From the NCBI GenBank assembly GCA_902497065.1, contig CABVDH010000011.1, positions 1 through 60,491 on the forward strand: DNA of 60,491 bases. Reading direction: 5' to 3'. The stretch is from an uncultured Collinsella sp. Its GTDB lineage: Bacteria > Actinomycetota > Coriobacteriia > Coriobacteriales > Coriobacteriaceae. The translations under genes and the position numbers were made by a program. Below, in pieces: positions 1-7,651 of the stretch (the stretch's first letter is position 1; every line of letters starts with the position of its first letter). The notes under the pieces are model-generated. The model ran no database searches. It was not told where the DNA came from and was given only the letters and a program-made list of their open reading frames with translations.

Positions 1-678
1 TCGGTCGGTAATGTCCTCGCGCGGCAGGTCAAACACAATCGAGCCGTTATCGATGCAGATGACGCGGTCGGCAGCGCGATCGAGGTCGGACGTAATGTGG
101 CTCGAGAGCAGCGCGCTGTGCAGGCCGTCGGAAACAAAGGCGAGCAGCTCATCAAGCAGCTCCTCGCGTGCCATGGGATCGAGGCCCGCGGTGGCTTCGT
201 CCAAAACGAGCAGCTTGGCCTTGTGGCTGAGTGCGCAGGCAAGCTGCAGTTTCATGCCCATGCCGCGGGAGAGGTCCTTGACCTTTGTCTTGGGATCGAG
301 GCCAAATCGGTTGATGAATCGGGCGAACGTTTCGCGGTCCCACGTGGGGTACGCTGGGCCTACGAGCGACTCGATCTGGCCCACCTTGAGCGTGGAGGGG
401 AAGGGGCACGTGTCCAGGACAAGACCGATGTGGGAACGCAGGCAGCGCTGCGCCTCACCGGGTGCGTCGGCGCCACAGTGCTGCCCAAACAGGTGTACCT
501 CGCCGGCATCGAGTTTGATAAGCCCAAGCGCGGCTCGAATCGTCGTTGTTTTGCCGGCACCGTTGGCACCCACAAAGCCGACGATCTGGCCAGGCTCCAC
601 GGCAAGCGTGACGTCGCGCAGCGAAAAACGGTCACTCACATGGCGTGAGATGCCTTTGAGTTCTAAAAGGTTTTGCAT
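1..678 (-). CDS. ABC transporter ATP-binding protein, YtrB-like (partial, runs off left edge)
   Basis: This is the ATP-hydrolysing subunit of an ABC transporter; the membrane partner would lie beyond the left edge. The reading frame is open from an ATG at 678 to position 1, about 226 codons. It shows Walker A GANGAGKTT near residue 37, an ABC signature LSRGMGMKLQLA and Walker B LLVLDEATAGLDP. The order GntR regulator then ATPase, 23 bp apart, matches the Bacillus ytrAB arrangement, where a YtrA-type repressor controls an exporter that responds to cell-envelope stress. The substrate cannot be read from the sequence. The C-terminus and downstream genes are not visible. Confidence 0.88.
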   Translation of the reverse strand, partial: MQNLLELKGISRHVSDRFSLRDVTLAVEPGQIVGFVGANGAGKTTTIRAALGLIKLDAGEVHLFGQHCGADAPGEAQRCLRSHIGLVLDTCPFPSTLKVGQIESLVGPAYPTWDRETFARFINRFGLDPKTKVKDLSRGMGMKLQLACALSHKAKLLVLDEATAGLDPMAREELLDELLAFVSDGLHSALLSSHITSDLDRAADRVICIDNGSIVFDLPREDITDR

Positions 679-701
679 GGTATAGCCTTTCTTGCAGATG
701 G

Positions 702-1082
702 CTACTGCATGGTTTCGGGGGCTACCAGGTCGAGCATCTCGTGCAGCTTGTCGCGCGTGACGCCCAGGGCCTCGGCTTGGCTTGCCGCTTTCGCGAGCAG
801 CTCTTCGATATGGCAGAGCTGGTTTTCACGCAAGAGCTCTTGGTTGCCTTCGGCGACAAAACAGCCCTTGCCCTGCACGGTGCAGATAAAGCCGAGCTGC
901 TCCAGGTCGGCGTAGGCGCGCTTGGTGGTGATGACGCTCACGCCAAGATCGCTCGCGAGTGCACGGATGCTGGGGAGTTTGGCTCCCGCAGCGAGTGCGC
1001 CCGAGAGTGTCTGTGCTTTAACCTGCGAAGATATCTGCTCGTAGATGGGCTTGTCGCTCGAACTGGATAGGATGATGTCCAC
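702..1082 (-). CDS. GntR-family transcriptional regulator, YtrA subfamily
   Basis: This 126-aa protein has an N-terminal winged helix (residues about 10-75, including YEQISSQVKAQTLSG, LPSIRALASDLGVS and a QGKGCFV wing) and only a short C-terminal helix, the size typical of the YtrA subfamily, which lacks a large effector domain. The start is a GTG at 1082, preceded by AAGGAG. It lies 23 bp upstream of the ABC ATPase and is almost certainly co-transcribed. YtrA-type proteins repress their own operon, and an AT-rich palindrome upstream (1132-1150) is a plausible operator. Confidence 0.9.
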   Translation of the reverse strand: MDIILSSSSDKPIYEQISSQVKAQTLSGALAAGAKLPSIRALASDLGVSVITTKRAYADLEQLGFICTVQGKGCFVAEGNQELLRENQLCHIEELLAKAASQAEALGVTRDKLHEMLDLVAPETMQ

Positions 1083-1111
1083 AGCGGCTCCTTAGCTGAT
1101 GGGCTACACGT

Positions 1112-1150
1112 GTATATAACCGGTAAGCACAGTATATATACACTATATAC
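1112..1150 (-). promoter_or_regulatory. AT-rich palindromic operator/promoter of the GntR-ABC operon
   Basis: Upstream of the GntR start lies GTATATA-N5-TATATAC (1132-1150), and 12 bp nearer the gene a related GTATATAAC (1112-1120). Alternating TATATA blocks in perfect dyad symmetry suit a small dimeric winged-helix repressor overlapping a -10 element. Assignment to the neighbouring GntR protein is inference from position. Confidence 0.5.
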
Positions 1151-1207
1151 AGTTATGCAAGAGACAAATACGGAATAGCCCACCGGCGCCGCGCTTGCTC
1201 CAAAACA

Positions 1208-1505
1208 ATCTCAATTTGTAACACCTGGGTCCGTTTTGGGTCGCCTTCTGTTACAGATTGAGATGTTATTTGCCCGCCTGCCTATTTGTCTCAATCTGTA
1301 ACAGTAAGAGTCGATTTGCGCGGCTAGATGTTACAGAACGAGACATTGGCCACCCGTCTATCCTTATATCTCAATCTGTAACATCTGGAACCGGTTTGGA
1401 CGGCTACCTGTTACAGATTGAGATTTTGCTGGCGGACCCCATTTGGTTGTCTCAATCTGTAACAACTGGAGAAGTTTTTGGCTGCTAGATGTTACAGATC
1501 GAGAC
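1208..1505. repeat. Array of four 57-bp palindromic units (eight alternating 16-bp sites)
   Basis: Four units occupy 1208-1264, 1288-1344, 1368-1424 and 1449-1505. Each is exactly 57 bp: a 16-bp arm (consensus RTCTCAATCTGTAACA), a 25-bp centre, and the inverted arm. Units are separated by 23, 23 and 24 bp, so starts are 80, 80 and 81 bp apart. The centres are also related (pattern CTGG..CCG.TTTGG.CGGCTA) but not identical. The array fills most of the gap between the divergent GntR operon and prfC; no plausible gene lies in it. It could be a multi-site protein-binding array or a set of RNA hairpins. Function is unknown. Confidence 0.9.
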
Positions 1506-1572
1506 AAACTGCTGCGGAGTGCCGCCATCGACTGCTACCCTAGGCCCCAACTGATGAATTTGTCCTGATAGG

Positions 1573-1602
1573 TGCCCTATGGCGGGATTTCGCGGCTACA
1601 AT
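1573..1602 (+). promoter_or_regulatory. Candidate promoter of prfC
   Basis: A good -10 hexamer TACAAT lies at 1597-1602, about 48 bp upstream of the preferred prfC start. The -35 region around 1573-1578 (TGCCCT) is weak with 18-bp spacing. Called from sequence only. Confidence 0.4.
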
Positions 1603-1649
1603 AGTGCGGTTACATCGACGTAATGCACTCAATGCAAGAAAGGATCCGC

Positions 1650-3263
1650 ATGGCAAGCCTGTCGGATGAAATCTCGTCGCGCCGCACATTCGCGATCATC
1701 AGCCACCCGGATGCTGGTAAGACCACGCTTACCGAGAAGCTGCTGCTCTATACCGGCAGTATCCAAACTGCCGGCTCGGTCAAGGGCAAGAGCTCGGCCA
1801 AGCATGCCGTCTCGGACTGGATGGACATCGAGAAGGAGCGCGGTATTTCCGTTACCTCCTCGGTGCTGCAGTTCACCTACAACGGCGCCTGCGTCAACAT
1901 CCTCGATACACCCGGTCACCAGGACTTCTCGGAGGATACCTACCGTACCCTTATGGCCGCCGACGCCGCGGTCATGGTCATCGACGGCGCTAAGGGCGTC
2001 GAGGCCCAGACCAAAAAGCTCTTTAAGGTCTGCACGCTGCGCCACATTCCCATCTTTACCTTTGTGAACAAGCTCGACCACGAGGCTCGCGACCCGTTTG
2101 AGCTCATGGAAGAGATCGAGAATGTCCTGGGCATCAATACGTATCCCATGAACTGGCCGATCGGCAGCGGCCGCAACTTCCGCGGCGTGTTCGATCGTCA
2201 GACTCGTCGCGTCATTGCCTTTGAGGGCGACGGCCATGCCAACGCCACCAAGAAGGTCGCCGAGGTCGAGGCCGAGCTGGGCGATCCTTCCATGGATGAG
2301 CTCATCGGCGAGGAGAACCATAAGAACCTGATGGACGACATCGAGCTGCTCGATGGTGCCGGCGACGAGCTCGACTTGGATGCCGTGGCCTGCGGCAAGC
2401 TGAGCCCGGCGTTCTTTGGCTCGGCGCTCACCAACTTTGGCGTGGAGCCCTTCCTCAAGGAGTTCCTGCGTCTGGCCCCGACGCCGCGCGCCTATACCGA
2501 TACGCTCACCAGCGAACCGGTCGATCCCTGCCGCGACGACTTTAGCGGCTTTGTGTTTAAGATCCAGGCCAACATGGACAAGAACCACCGCGACCGCATC
2601 GCCTTTGTGCGCATTTGCTCGGGCAAGTTCGAGCGCGGCATGGATGCCTTCCACGTGCAGGGCAACCGCAAGCTTAAGCTTGCCACGGGTACCTCGATGA
2701 TGGCCGATGACCGCGCCATCGTGGACGAGGCGTACGCGGGCGATATCGTGGGCCTGTTCGATCCAGGTATCTTTAGCATCGGTGATACCGTGTGCTCCGG
2801 CAAGCGCCACGTGCAGTACCCGCAGATCCCGACGTTTGCCCCCGAGATGTTCGCTCGCATTACGCAGGTCGATACGCTCAAGCGCAAACAGTTCGTCAAG
2901 GGTATGGAGGAGCTTGCCCAGGAGGGTGCCATCCAGATCTTCCGCGAGCTTGGTGCCGGCATGGAGAGCGTCATCGTGGGCGTGGTCGGCGTGCTGCAGT
3001 TTGAGGTGCTCGAGCGCCGCCTCAAGGCCGAGTACCGTGTTGAGGTTCGTCGCCAGCCGCTGCCCTATACGGACATTCGCTGGATCCAGAACGACCCCGA
3101 TACCATCGATATCCCGGCTCTTTCGCTCACGCGCGACACGCTGCGCGTCGAGGACATGCGCGGCGGTAAGCTGCTGCTGTTCACGAGCCCGTGGAACGTG
3201 GATTGGGCAACCGACCACAACCCCGACCTTATCCTGTCGGAGTTTGGCAACGTAGCCTTTTAA
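1650..3263 (+). CDS. prfC: Peptide chain release factor 3 (RF3)
   Basis: RF3 is a translational GTPase that ejects RF1/RF2 from the ribosome after peptide release. The 537-aa product has the G motifs SHPDAGKTT (18-26), RGISVTSS, DTPGHQDF and NKLD, followed by RF3-specific domains; length and motif order match the family. An in-frame ATG exists 27 bp upstream at 1623, but the ATG at 1650 is chosen because AAGAAAGGA lies 5 bp before it and RF3 proteins begin close to the G domain. The gene stands alone between the repeat array and a terminator-like hairpin. Confidence 0.96.
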   Translation: MASLSDEISSRRTFAIISHPDAGKTTLTEKLLLYTGSIQTAGSVKGKSSAKHAVSDWMDIEKERGISVTSSVLQFTYNGACVNILDTPGHQDFSEDTYRTLMAADAAVMVIDGAKGVEAQTKKLFKVCTLRHIPIFTFVNKLDHEARDPFELMEEIENVLGINTYPMNWPIGSGRNFRGVFDRQTRRVIAFEGDGHANATKKVAEVEAELGDPSMDELIGEENHKNLMDDIELLDGAGDELDLDAVACGKLSPAFFGSALTNFGVEPFLKEFLRLAPTPRAYTDTLTSEPVDPCRDDFSGFVFKIQANMDKNHRDRIAFVRICSGKFERGMDAFHVQGNRKLKLATGTSMMADDRAIVDEAYAGDIVGLFDPGIFSIGDTVCSGKRHVQYPQIPTFAPEMFARITQVDTLKRKQFVKGMEELAQEGAIQIFRELGAGMESVIVGVVGVLQFEVLERRLKAEYRVEVRRQPLPYTDIRWIQNDPDTIDIPALSLTRDTLRVEDMRGGKLLLFTSPWNVDWATDHNPDLILSEFGNVAF

Positions 3264-3268
3264 CGCAT

Positions 3269-3303
3269 CGGCGCGGTGGTCCTGCGGGGCTGCCGCGCCG
3301 TTT
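3269..3303 (+). terminator. Terminator hairpin after prfC
   Basis: CGGCGCGG at 3269-3276 pairs with CCGCGCCG at 3293-3300 and is followed by TTT. The stem is strong and the U-tract short. Confidence 0.6.
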
Positions 3304-3419
3304 GCTTGCCTGATGCCGTGTGAGCGGCTATCATACCCACCGTCGTCTCAAGACCGGGGCGTCCGAGCAGTTCGGGTCCGATATCCTGCTCGTTAAACCT
3401 AAAACCAAAGGAGTACATA

Positions 3420-4142
3420 ATGATCAAGAAGGTCATGGAGGACTACAAGGTCCTGTTGCGGAGCATTCCCGCGGCAACGGTTTCGCTGTTTTTCGTGAGC
3501 GTCATCATGATGAACCTGCTGGCCAACAAAGAACTCATCAGCCTACCGTATCTGGCACTCGACTGTGGCTTTGTGGTGAGCTGGGTTTCGTTTTTGTGCC
3601 AGGACATGATTTGCAAGCGCTTTGGCGCCAAGGCATCCATCAAAATCTCTATCCTCGCGCTGCTGGTCAACCTGGCCGTGAGCCTGTGCTTTTGGGCATG
3701 CTCGCTCACGCCCGGCATGTGGGGCGCTTACTACGACACGGGTATGATCGAGGTCAATACTGCCCTTAACGCCACCATCGGTGGCACCTGGTACGTGGTG
3801 CTTGGCTCGTCGCTTGCCATGCTCGTTTCTGCCGTGGTTAACTCCACGCTCAACCAGTCGCTTGGCCGTATGCTCAAAAAGAATAACTTTGCGAGCTTTG
3901 CCTTCCGCTCCTATGTGTCTACGGGTGTTGGCCAGTTTATCGACAACCTGGTCTTTGCCATTGTAGTGAGCCACACGTTCTTTGGTTGGACCTGGGTGCA
4001 GGTCCTTATGTGCTCGCTGACGGGTGCTGTTGCCGAGCTGCTATGCGAGGTCTTCCTGAGCCCTGTGGGCTACAAGGTCGTGCGCGGCTGGGAGCGCGAG
4101 AATGTGGGCTCCGAGTACCTCGAGCGCCACGCAACCGCCTAA
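3420..4142 (+). CDS. Queuosine-precursor (VUT/YhhQ family) transporter
   Basis: This 240-aa integral membrane protein has about six hydrophobic segments and the family pattern of VUT/DUF165 proteins, including NLLANKELIS near residue 35, a conserved DCGFVVSWVSF stretch and a QFIDNLVF motif late in the protein. YhhQ of E. coli imports preQ0/preQ1 for queuosine synthesis, and some relatives carry other ligands. The start has AAAGGAG upstream. The SDR gene begins 9 bp after its stop, so the two are co-transcribed. No convincing preQ1 riboswitch was found upstream, so the substrate rests on family membership alone. Confidence 0.85.
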   Translation: MIKKVMEDYKVLLRSIPAATVSLFFVSVIMMNLLANKELISLPYLALDCGFVVSWVSFLCQDMICKRFGAKASIKISILALLVNLAVSLCFWACSLTPGMWGAYYDTGMIEVNTALNATIGGTWYVVLGSSLAMLVSAVVNSTLNQSLGRMLKKNNFASFAFRSYVSTGVGQFIDNLVFAIVVSHTFFGWTWVQVLMCSLTGAVAELLCEVFLSPVGYKVVRGWERENVGSEYLERHATA

Positions 4143-4151
4143 GGAGCAAGT

Positions 4152-4832
4152 ATGCGGGTTTTGATCACGGGCGCTTCGGGCGGTATCGGAGCTGCATGCG
4201 TGCAGCGCTTTTTGGACGAGGGCCACGAGGTTGTGGGCTTTGATCTGCTGCCGGCGGCGGTCGAACACGAGCGCTACCGCCATCTGATCGTTGATGTCCG
4301 CGAGCCGGGCTCGTTTCCAGGCGACCTTGAACCCCAGGTGATCGTGAACGTTGCCGGTACGCAGGATTCGGCCGATGACATCGCCGCCAACCTGTATGGC
4401 ACCATCAACGTGACCGAGCGCTACGCCTTTGCGGGGGAGGGGCTTGCCGCCAAGCCGGTGCCGGCTATCCAATCCGTGGTCAATGTGGGGTCGGCGAGCG
4501 GGCATACGGGATCGGAGTTTCCTGCCTATGCTGCCAGCAAGGGCGGCGTTATCGCGTACACCAAGAACCTTGCAAACCGCCTGGCGCCGCAGGCCATCGC
4601 CAACAGTGTGGACCCGGGCGGCGTTATCACGCCGCTCAACCGTTGCGTGATGGAAGACGAGCGCCTGTGGAATCAGATTATGGAGCTCACGCCGCTTAAA
4701 CGCTGGGCCACCGCCCAAGAGATCGCCGAGTGGATCTACTTTGTGGGCGTGACCAACCGGTTTATGACCGGACAGAGTCTGTTGATCGATGGCGGCGAGG
4801 CCGGCCGCACGCAATTTATTTGGCCCGAATAG
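4152..4832 (+). CDS. Short-chain dehydrogenase/reductase (SDR)
   Basis: A 226-aa classical SDR with the Rossmann motif TGASGGIGAA at residues 6-15, a NVAG segment, catalytic Ser in the VGSASG region, and the YAASK active-site Tyr/Lys pair. The C-terminal MTGQSLLIDGG is typical. NAD(P)-dependent oxidation or reduction of an alcohol or ketone is expected. The variable substrate loop gives no identification; hydroxysteroid dehydrogenase is conceivable in a bile-exposed gut bacterium but not shown. It is the second gene of an operon with the YhhQ-like transporter (AAGGAG in the 9-bp gap) and is followed by a strong terminator. Confidence 0.88.
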   Translation: MRVLITGASGGIGAACVQRFLDEGHEVVGFDLLPAAVEHERYRHLIVDVREPGSFPGDLEPQVIVNVAGTQDSADDIAANLYGTINVTERYAFAGEGLAAKPVPAIQSVVNVGSASGHTGSEFPAYAASKGGVIAYTKNLANRLAPQAIANSVDPGGVITPLNRCVMEDERLWNQIMELTPLKRWATAQEIAEWIYFVGVTNRFMTGQSLLIDGGEAGRTQFIWPE

Positions 4833-4833
4833 G

Positions 4834-4869
4834 AAACGCGCCCGATGGAAAGCCGTCGGGCGCGTTTTT
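4834..4869. terminator. Bidirectional terminator between SDR gene and ung
   Basis: A 12-bp stem, AAACGCGCCCGA paired with TCGGGCGCGTTT, ends in TTTTT on the plus strand and has an A-run on the other side. It serves the converging SDR and ung genes. Confidence 0.9.
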
Positions 4870-4882
4870 GATGTATCGATTT

Positions 4883-5608
4883 TTAGCCGAGGCAAGTCCA
4901 GTTGACGGGGGTCGAGCCGTGCTGTTCGAGTAGCCGATTGGCTGCCGAGAAGGGACGCGACCCCATAAAGGCGGGGAGTTCTGCCGTGGCACGATTGGCC
5001 GAAAGCGGCGAGGGGTGCGTGGAGGCCAGACAGAACTTGTCGGTTGCCTTGCCCGCGTCAGTTGCGACGAGCTTGCCCTCGACCATCTGCTGGGCAAAGC
5101 GGCCCCATGCCAAAAAGACAACCGGTTGAGGCAGCTGGCAGCAGCGTTCGATAACGTAGTCGGTGAGCGTGCTCCAGCCCAGCTTGGCGTGCGAGTTCGC
5201 GGCATGCTCGCGCACGGTGAGCGTAGTGTTGAGAAGCAGGACGCCCTGTTGTGCCCATGGCGTTAAATCTCCTGTGGCGGGAATGGGACAACCCAGATCG
5301 GCATTGAGTTCCTTGTAGATGTTGCGCAGGCTCGGCGGCAACTTGGTTTGCGTCGCGGGGACCGAGAACGACAGCCCCATGGCCTGGTTGGGTCCGTGAT
5401 AGGGGTCTTGACCCAAGATGACAACCTTGACCTGGTCGGCCGGCGTGTAGGCGAGGGCATTGAGGATGTCGTCTTGTGCAGGGTAGATGGTCTGCTCGGC
5501 ACGCAAAAGGGCGATGCGCTCGAGCAGCTGGTTCGTAGTGTCACGTACCGGCTGCGGTGCATCGCCCAACCAAGTTGCTATGTTGCGGTCGCGGGTCGCG
5601 GCGTCCAT
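4883..5608 (-). CDS. ung: Uracil-DNA glycosylase, family 1
   Basis: Removes uracil from DNA at the first step of base excision repair. The 241-aa protein carries the water-activating loop GQDPYHGP (catalytic Asp at residue 68), the uracil-recognition LLLNTTLTV region and the Leu-loop HPSPLSA with His198, all diagnostic for family 1. AAAGGAG precedes the ATG at 5608. Both sides are clear: a terminator downstream and a separate EamA gene upstream. Confidence 0.97.
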   Translation of the reverse strand: MDAATRDRNIATWLGDAPQPVRDTTNQLLERIALLRAEQTIYPAQDDILNALAYTPADQVKVVILGQDPYHGPNQAMGLSFSVPATQTKLPPSLRNIYKELNADLGCPIPATGDLTPWAQQGVLLLNTTLTVREHAANSHAKLGWSTLTDYVIERCCQLPQPVVFLAWGRFAQQMVEGKLVATDAGKATDKFCLASTHPSPLSANRATAELPAFMGSRPFSAANRLLEQHGSTPVNWTCLG

Positions 5609-5696
5609 GGGGCTCCTTTACGTCAGATGCTCTGTTGGCATCTATTGTAAAGGCGCACCGGTTGCCTTTATGCCGCGGCTGTATGAAGAGCGGGGT

Positions 5697-6599
5697 CTAC
5701 GAGACGTGCTCGGGCGCTCCTGCCATGCGAGCCTGTCCATGTGCGCGGAGGCGCGGAAGCTCGACGGTTGCCACCATGACGCCGGTGAGGATGAGGGCGG
5801 CGCCAAAGAAGGCGATAGGGCTCAGGACCTCGCCGACCAGGAAGAACGAGAAGACGGCGGAGCAGACTGGCTCGAGCGAGAAGGCGAAGCCGGTGGTCTC
5901 GGCGGGCACGTGGGGCTGCACGAGCGTCTGGGTGATAAAACCGTAGGCAGAGCAGATGAGCGCGAGGGCAACGACGACCACGATCTCGCTGGGCGTACTG
6001 GGAAGTGTGAAACCGCCAAAGACGCATGCGGCAATGCCCGAGAACAGGCCGCCAAAGCCCAACTGCCAAACGCCCAGGGACAGCGGGTCGACATCTTCGA
6101 CAAAGCGCTTGGCTACGATAATGTGGCCGGCATAGATAAAAGCGGAGAGCAGCATGATGAGCGCGCCCGGATTCAGGCTGGTGAAGTCGGTGCCCGAGAG
6201 CAGCAACATGCCGCAGGTGACGATGGCGGTGCCGATGAGCACTTTGCGCTCGGGGGCGCGGCGCAGCAGGGCGGCGTTGGCAAACGGCACGATCACGACC
6301 GTCAGGCTCTGCAAAAAGCCGGCAGTGGAGGCAGAGGTGAGGCTGGAGCCCAGGCACATGCAGGTGAGCTCGGTTGCCATGATGGCGCCGATGATGGCGG
6401 CGCGAACCATAAGGTCGCGGTTGATGCGGAACGCGCGCTTGTGGAAGAGCAGCAGGCAGACCACAAAGGCGATGATGCAGCGTAGCGCGACGATGCTCGT
6501 GGCGTTCATGCTGTCCATGCCGATCTTCATGAGAGGGTACGAAAAGCCCCATGCGACGGGAACGGAAAATGAGAGCGCGATTGCTTTTTTGCGATCCAT
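5697..6599 (-). CDS. EamA/DMT-superfamily transporter
   Basis: A 300-aa polytopic protein with two EamA repeats and about ten membrane segments; the second repeat includes ETTGFAFSLEPVCSAVFSFFLVGE, the usual loop before the last helices. Family members export amino acids or other small metabolites; the substrate is unknown. The ATG at 6599 has AAAGGAG upstream. It is divergent from a LysR regulator at 6758, which probably controls it. The same EamA/LysR divergent layout recurs at 40402-42289. Confidence 0.88.
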   Translation of the reverse strand: MDRKKAIALSFSVPVAWGFSYPLMKIGMDSMNATSIVALRCIIAFVVCLLLFHKRAFRINRDLMVRAAIIGAIMATELTCMCLGSSLTSASTAGFLQSLTVVIVPFANAALLRRAPERKVLIGTAIVTCGMLLLSGTDFTSLNPGALIMLLSAFIYAGHIIVAKRFVEDVDPLSLGVWQLGFGGLFSGIAACVFGGFTLPSTPSEIVVVVALALICSAYGFITQTLVQPHVPAETTGFAFSLEPVCSAVFSFFLVGEVLSPIAFFGAALILTGVMVATVELPRLRAHGQARMAGAPEHVS

Positions 6600-6757
6600 G
6601 GGACTCCTTTTGTTACAGAACGGTTTCGTACAAAGGATTCTGCTCCCAGATGTGGATGTAGTAAAGCGAATGTATCTTCAGTATGATTAAGAAATGCTAA
6701 AGTAGGCGCGAAAAGCGCTGACAAAACGTTTTACGGCTGCATTGATGTGGAGGCACG

Positions 6758-7624
6758 ATGACATCGCGGTATCAGATTGTTTGTATGGTGGTCGATCGCG
6801 GCAGTCTTAAGGGCGCGGCGGACGAGCTGGGCTATACGCAAAGTGCGGTGAGCCAGGCCGTCAAAGCGCTCGAGCGCGAGCTGGGTACCACGCTTATCGA
6901 GCGCGGAAAGCAGGGCGTTACGCTTACGCGCGACGGTAAACAATATCTGCCGTACCTGCGCCAGATCGTGACTGCCGAGGCCGAGCTCGAGGGCAAGCGC
7001 CAGGAGCTGCTGGGGCTTTCGTCGACCGATATTCGCATTGCGACGTTTACCAACGTGAGTCGAACCGTGTTGCCGCGCGTGATCCGCGACTTTGGGGCCC
7101 TGCATCCGGGCGTGCACTTTACCCTCAAGCAGGGCGATTACACGCGCAACGCCCAGTGGGTGCACGATGGCGTGGTTGACTTTTGCTTTACGGCACGCGG
7201 GTTTACCGCTGGTCTCGAGAAGCGCGTGGTCTATCACGACGAGTTGGTAGCATTATTGCCGGCCGCGCATCCACTGACGGCAAAGGAAAAGGTGACACTC
7301 GCCGACCTGGCGTCCGAGCCGTTTGTGCTGCTGGATGAGGGCGAACAGAGCCTGGTGCTCGATGCATTTGCTGCGCATGGCCTGTCGCCGTATGTGACGA
7401 GTGAGGTGACCGACGACTACACCATCATGGCGATGGTGGAGGAGGGCCTAGGCGTGAGCATGCTATATCGCCGTACCGTTGAGGGCATGCGAGCCGATAT
7501 TCGCGTGCGGCCCATCGTGCACGCCCCCTCGCGCGACGTAGTGGCAGCCTGGCGCAGTTGGGACACCATGCCTATCGCCACGAGGCGCTTTATCGACTAC
7601 ATGAGCTCACATATTGTCAATTAA
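6758..7624 (+). CDS. LysR-family regulator divergent from EamA gene
   Basis: A 288-aa LysR protein with an N-terminal winged helix (residues 1-60, GYTQSAVSQAVKALERELG) and a substrate-binding co-inducer domain. GTGGAGG precedes the ATG. Its position head-to-head with an EamA transporter suggests that it senses the exported compound. Within the co-inducer domain the segment IMAMVEEGLGVSM closely resembles IMAMVEDGLGVSI in the LysR at 41432, which also faces an EamA gene, so the two pairs look like an old duplication. Confidence 0.9.
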   Translation: MTSRYQIVCMVVDRGSLKGAADELGYTQSAVSQAVKALERELGTTLIERGKQGVTLTRDGKQYLPYLRQIVTAEAELEGKRQELLGLSSTDIRIATFTNVSRTVLPRVIRDFGALHPGVHFTLKQGDYTRNAQWVHDGVVDFCFTARGFTAGLEKRVVYHDELVALLPAAHPLTAKEKVTLADLASEPFVLLDEGEQSLVLDAFAAHGLSPYVTSEVTDDYTIMAMVEEGLGVSMLYRRTVEGMRADIRVRPIVHAPSRDVVAAWRSWDTMPIATRRFIDYMSSHIVN

Positions 7625-7651
7625 TGACTGGCGTGGCGTTGAGTGCGGTGT

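Noticed and set aside
1208..1505. CRISPR array
   Set aside because: The repeats alternate in orientation, are only 16 bp and have related centres; no cas gene is present.
1629..3218. 529-codon open frame antisense to prfC
   Set aside because: It is the shadow of a strongly coding RF3 frame in GC-rich DNA; no ribosome-binding site and no recognisable domain.
3304..3419. preQ1 riboswitch before the YhhQ-like gene
   Set aside because: A-rich end before the ribosome-binding site is present, but the C-rich pseudoknot partner and hairpin of known preQ1 classes are not.
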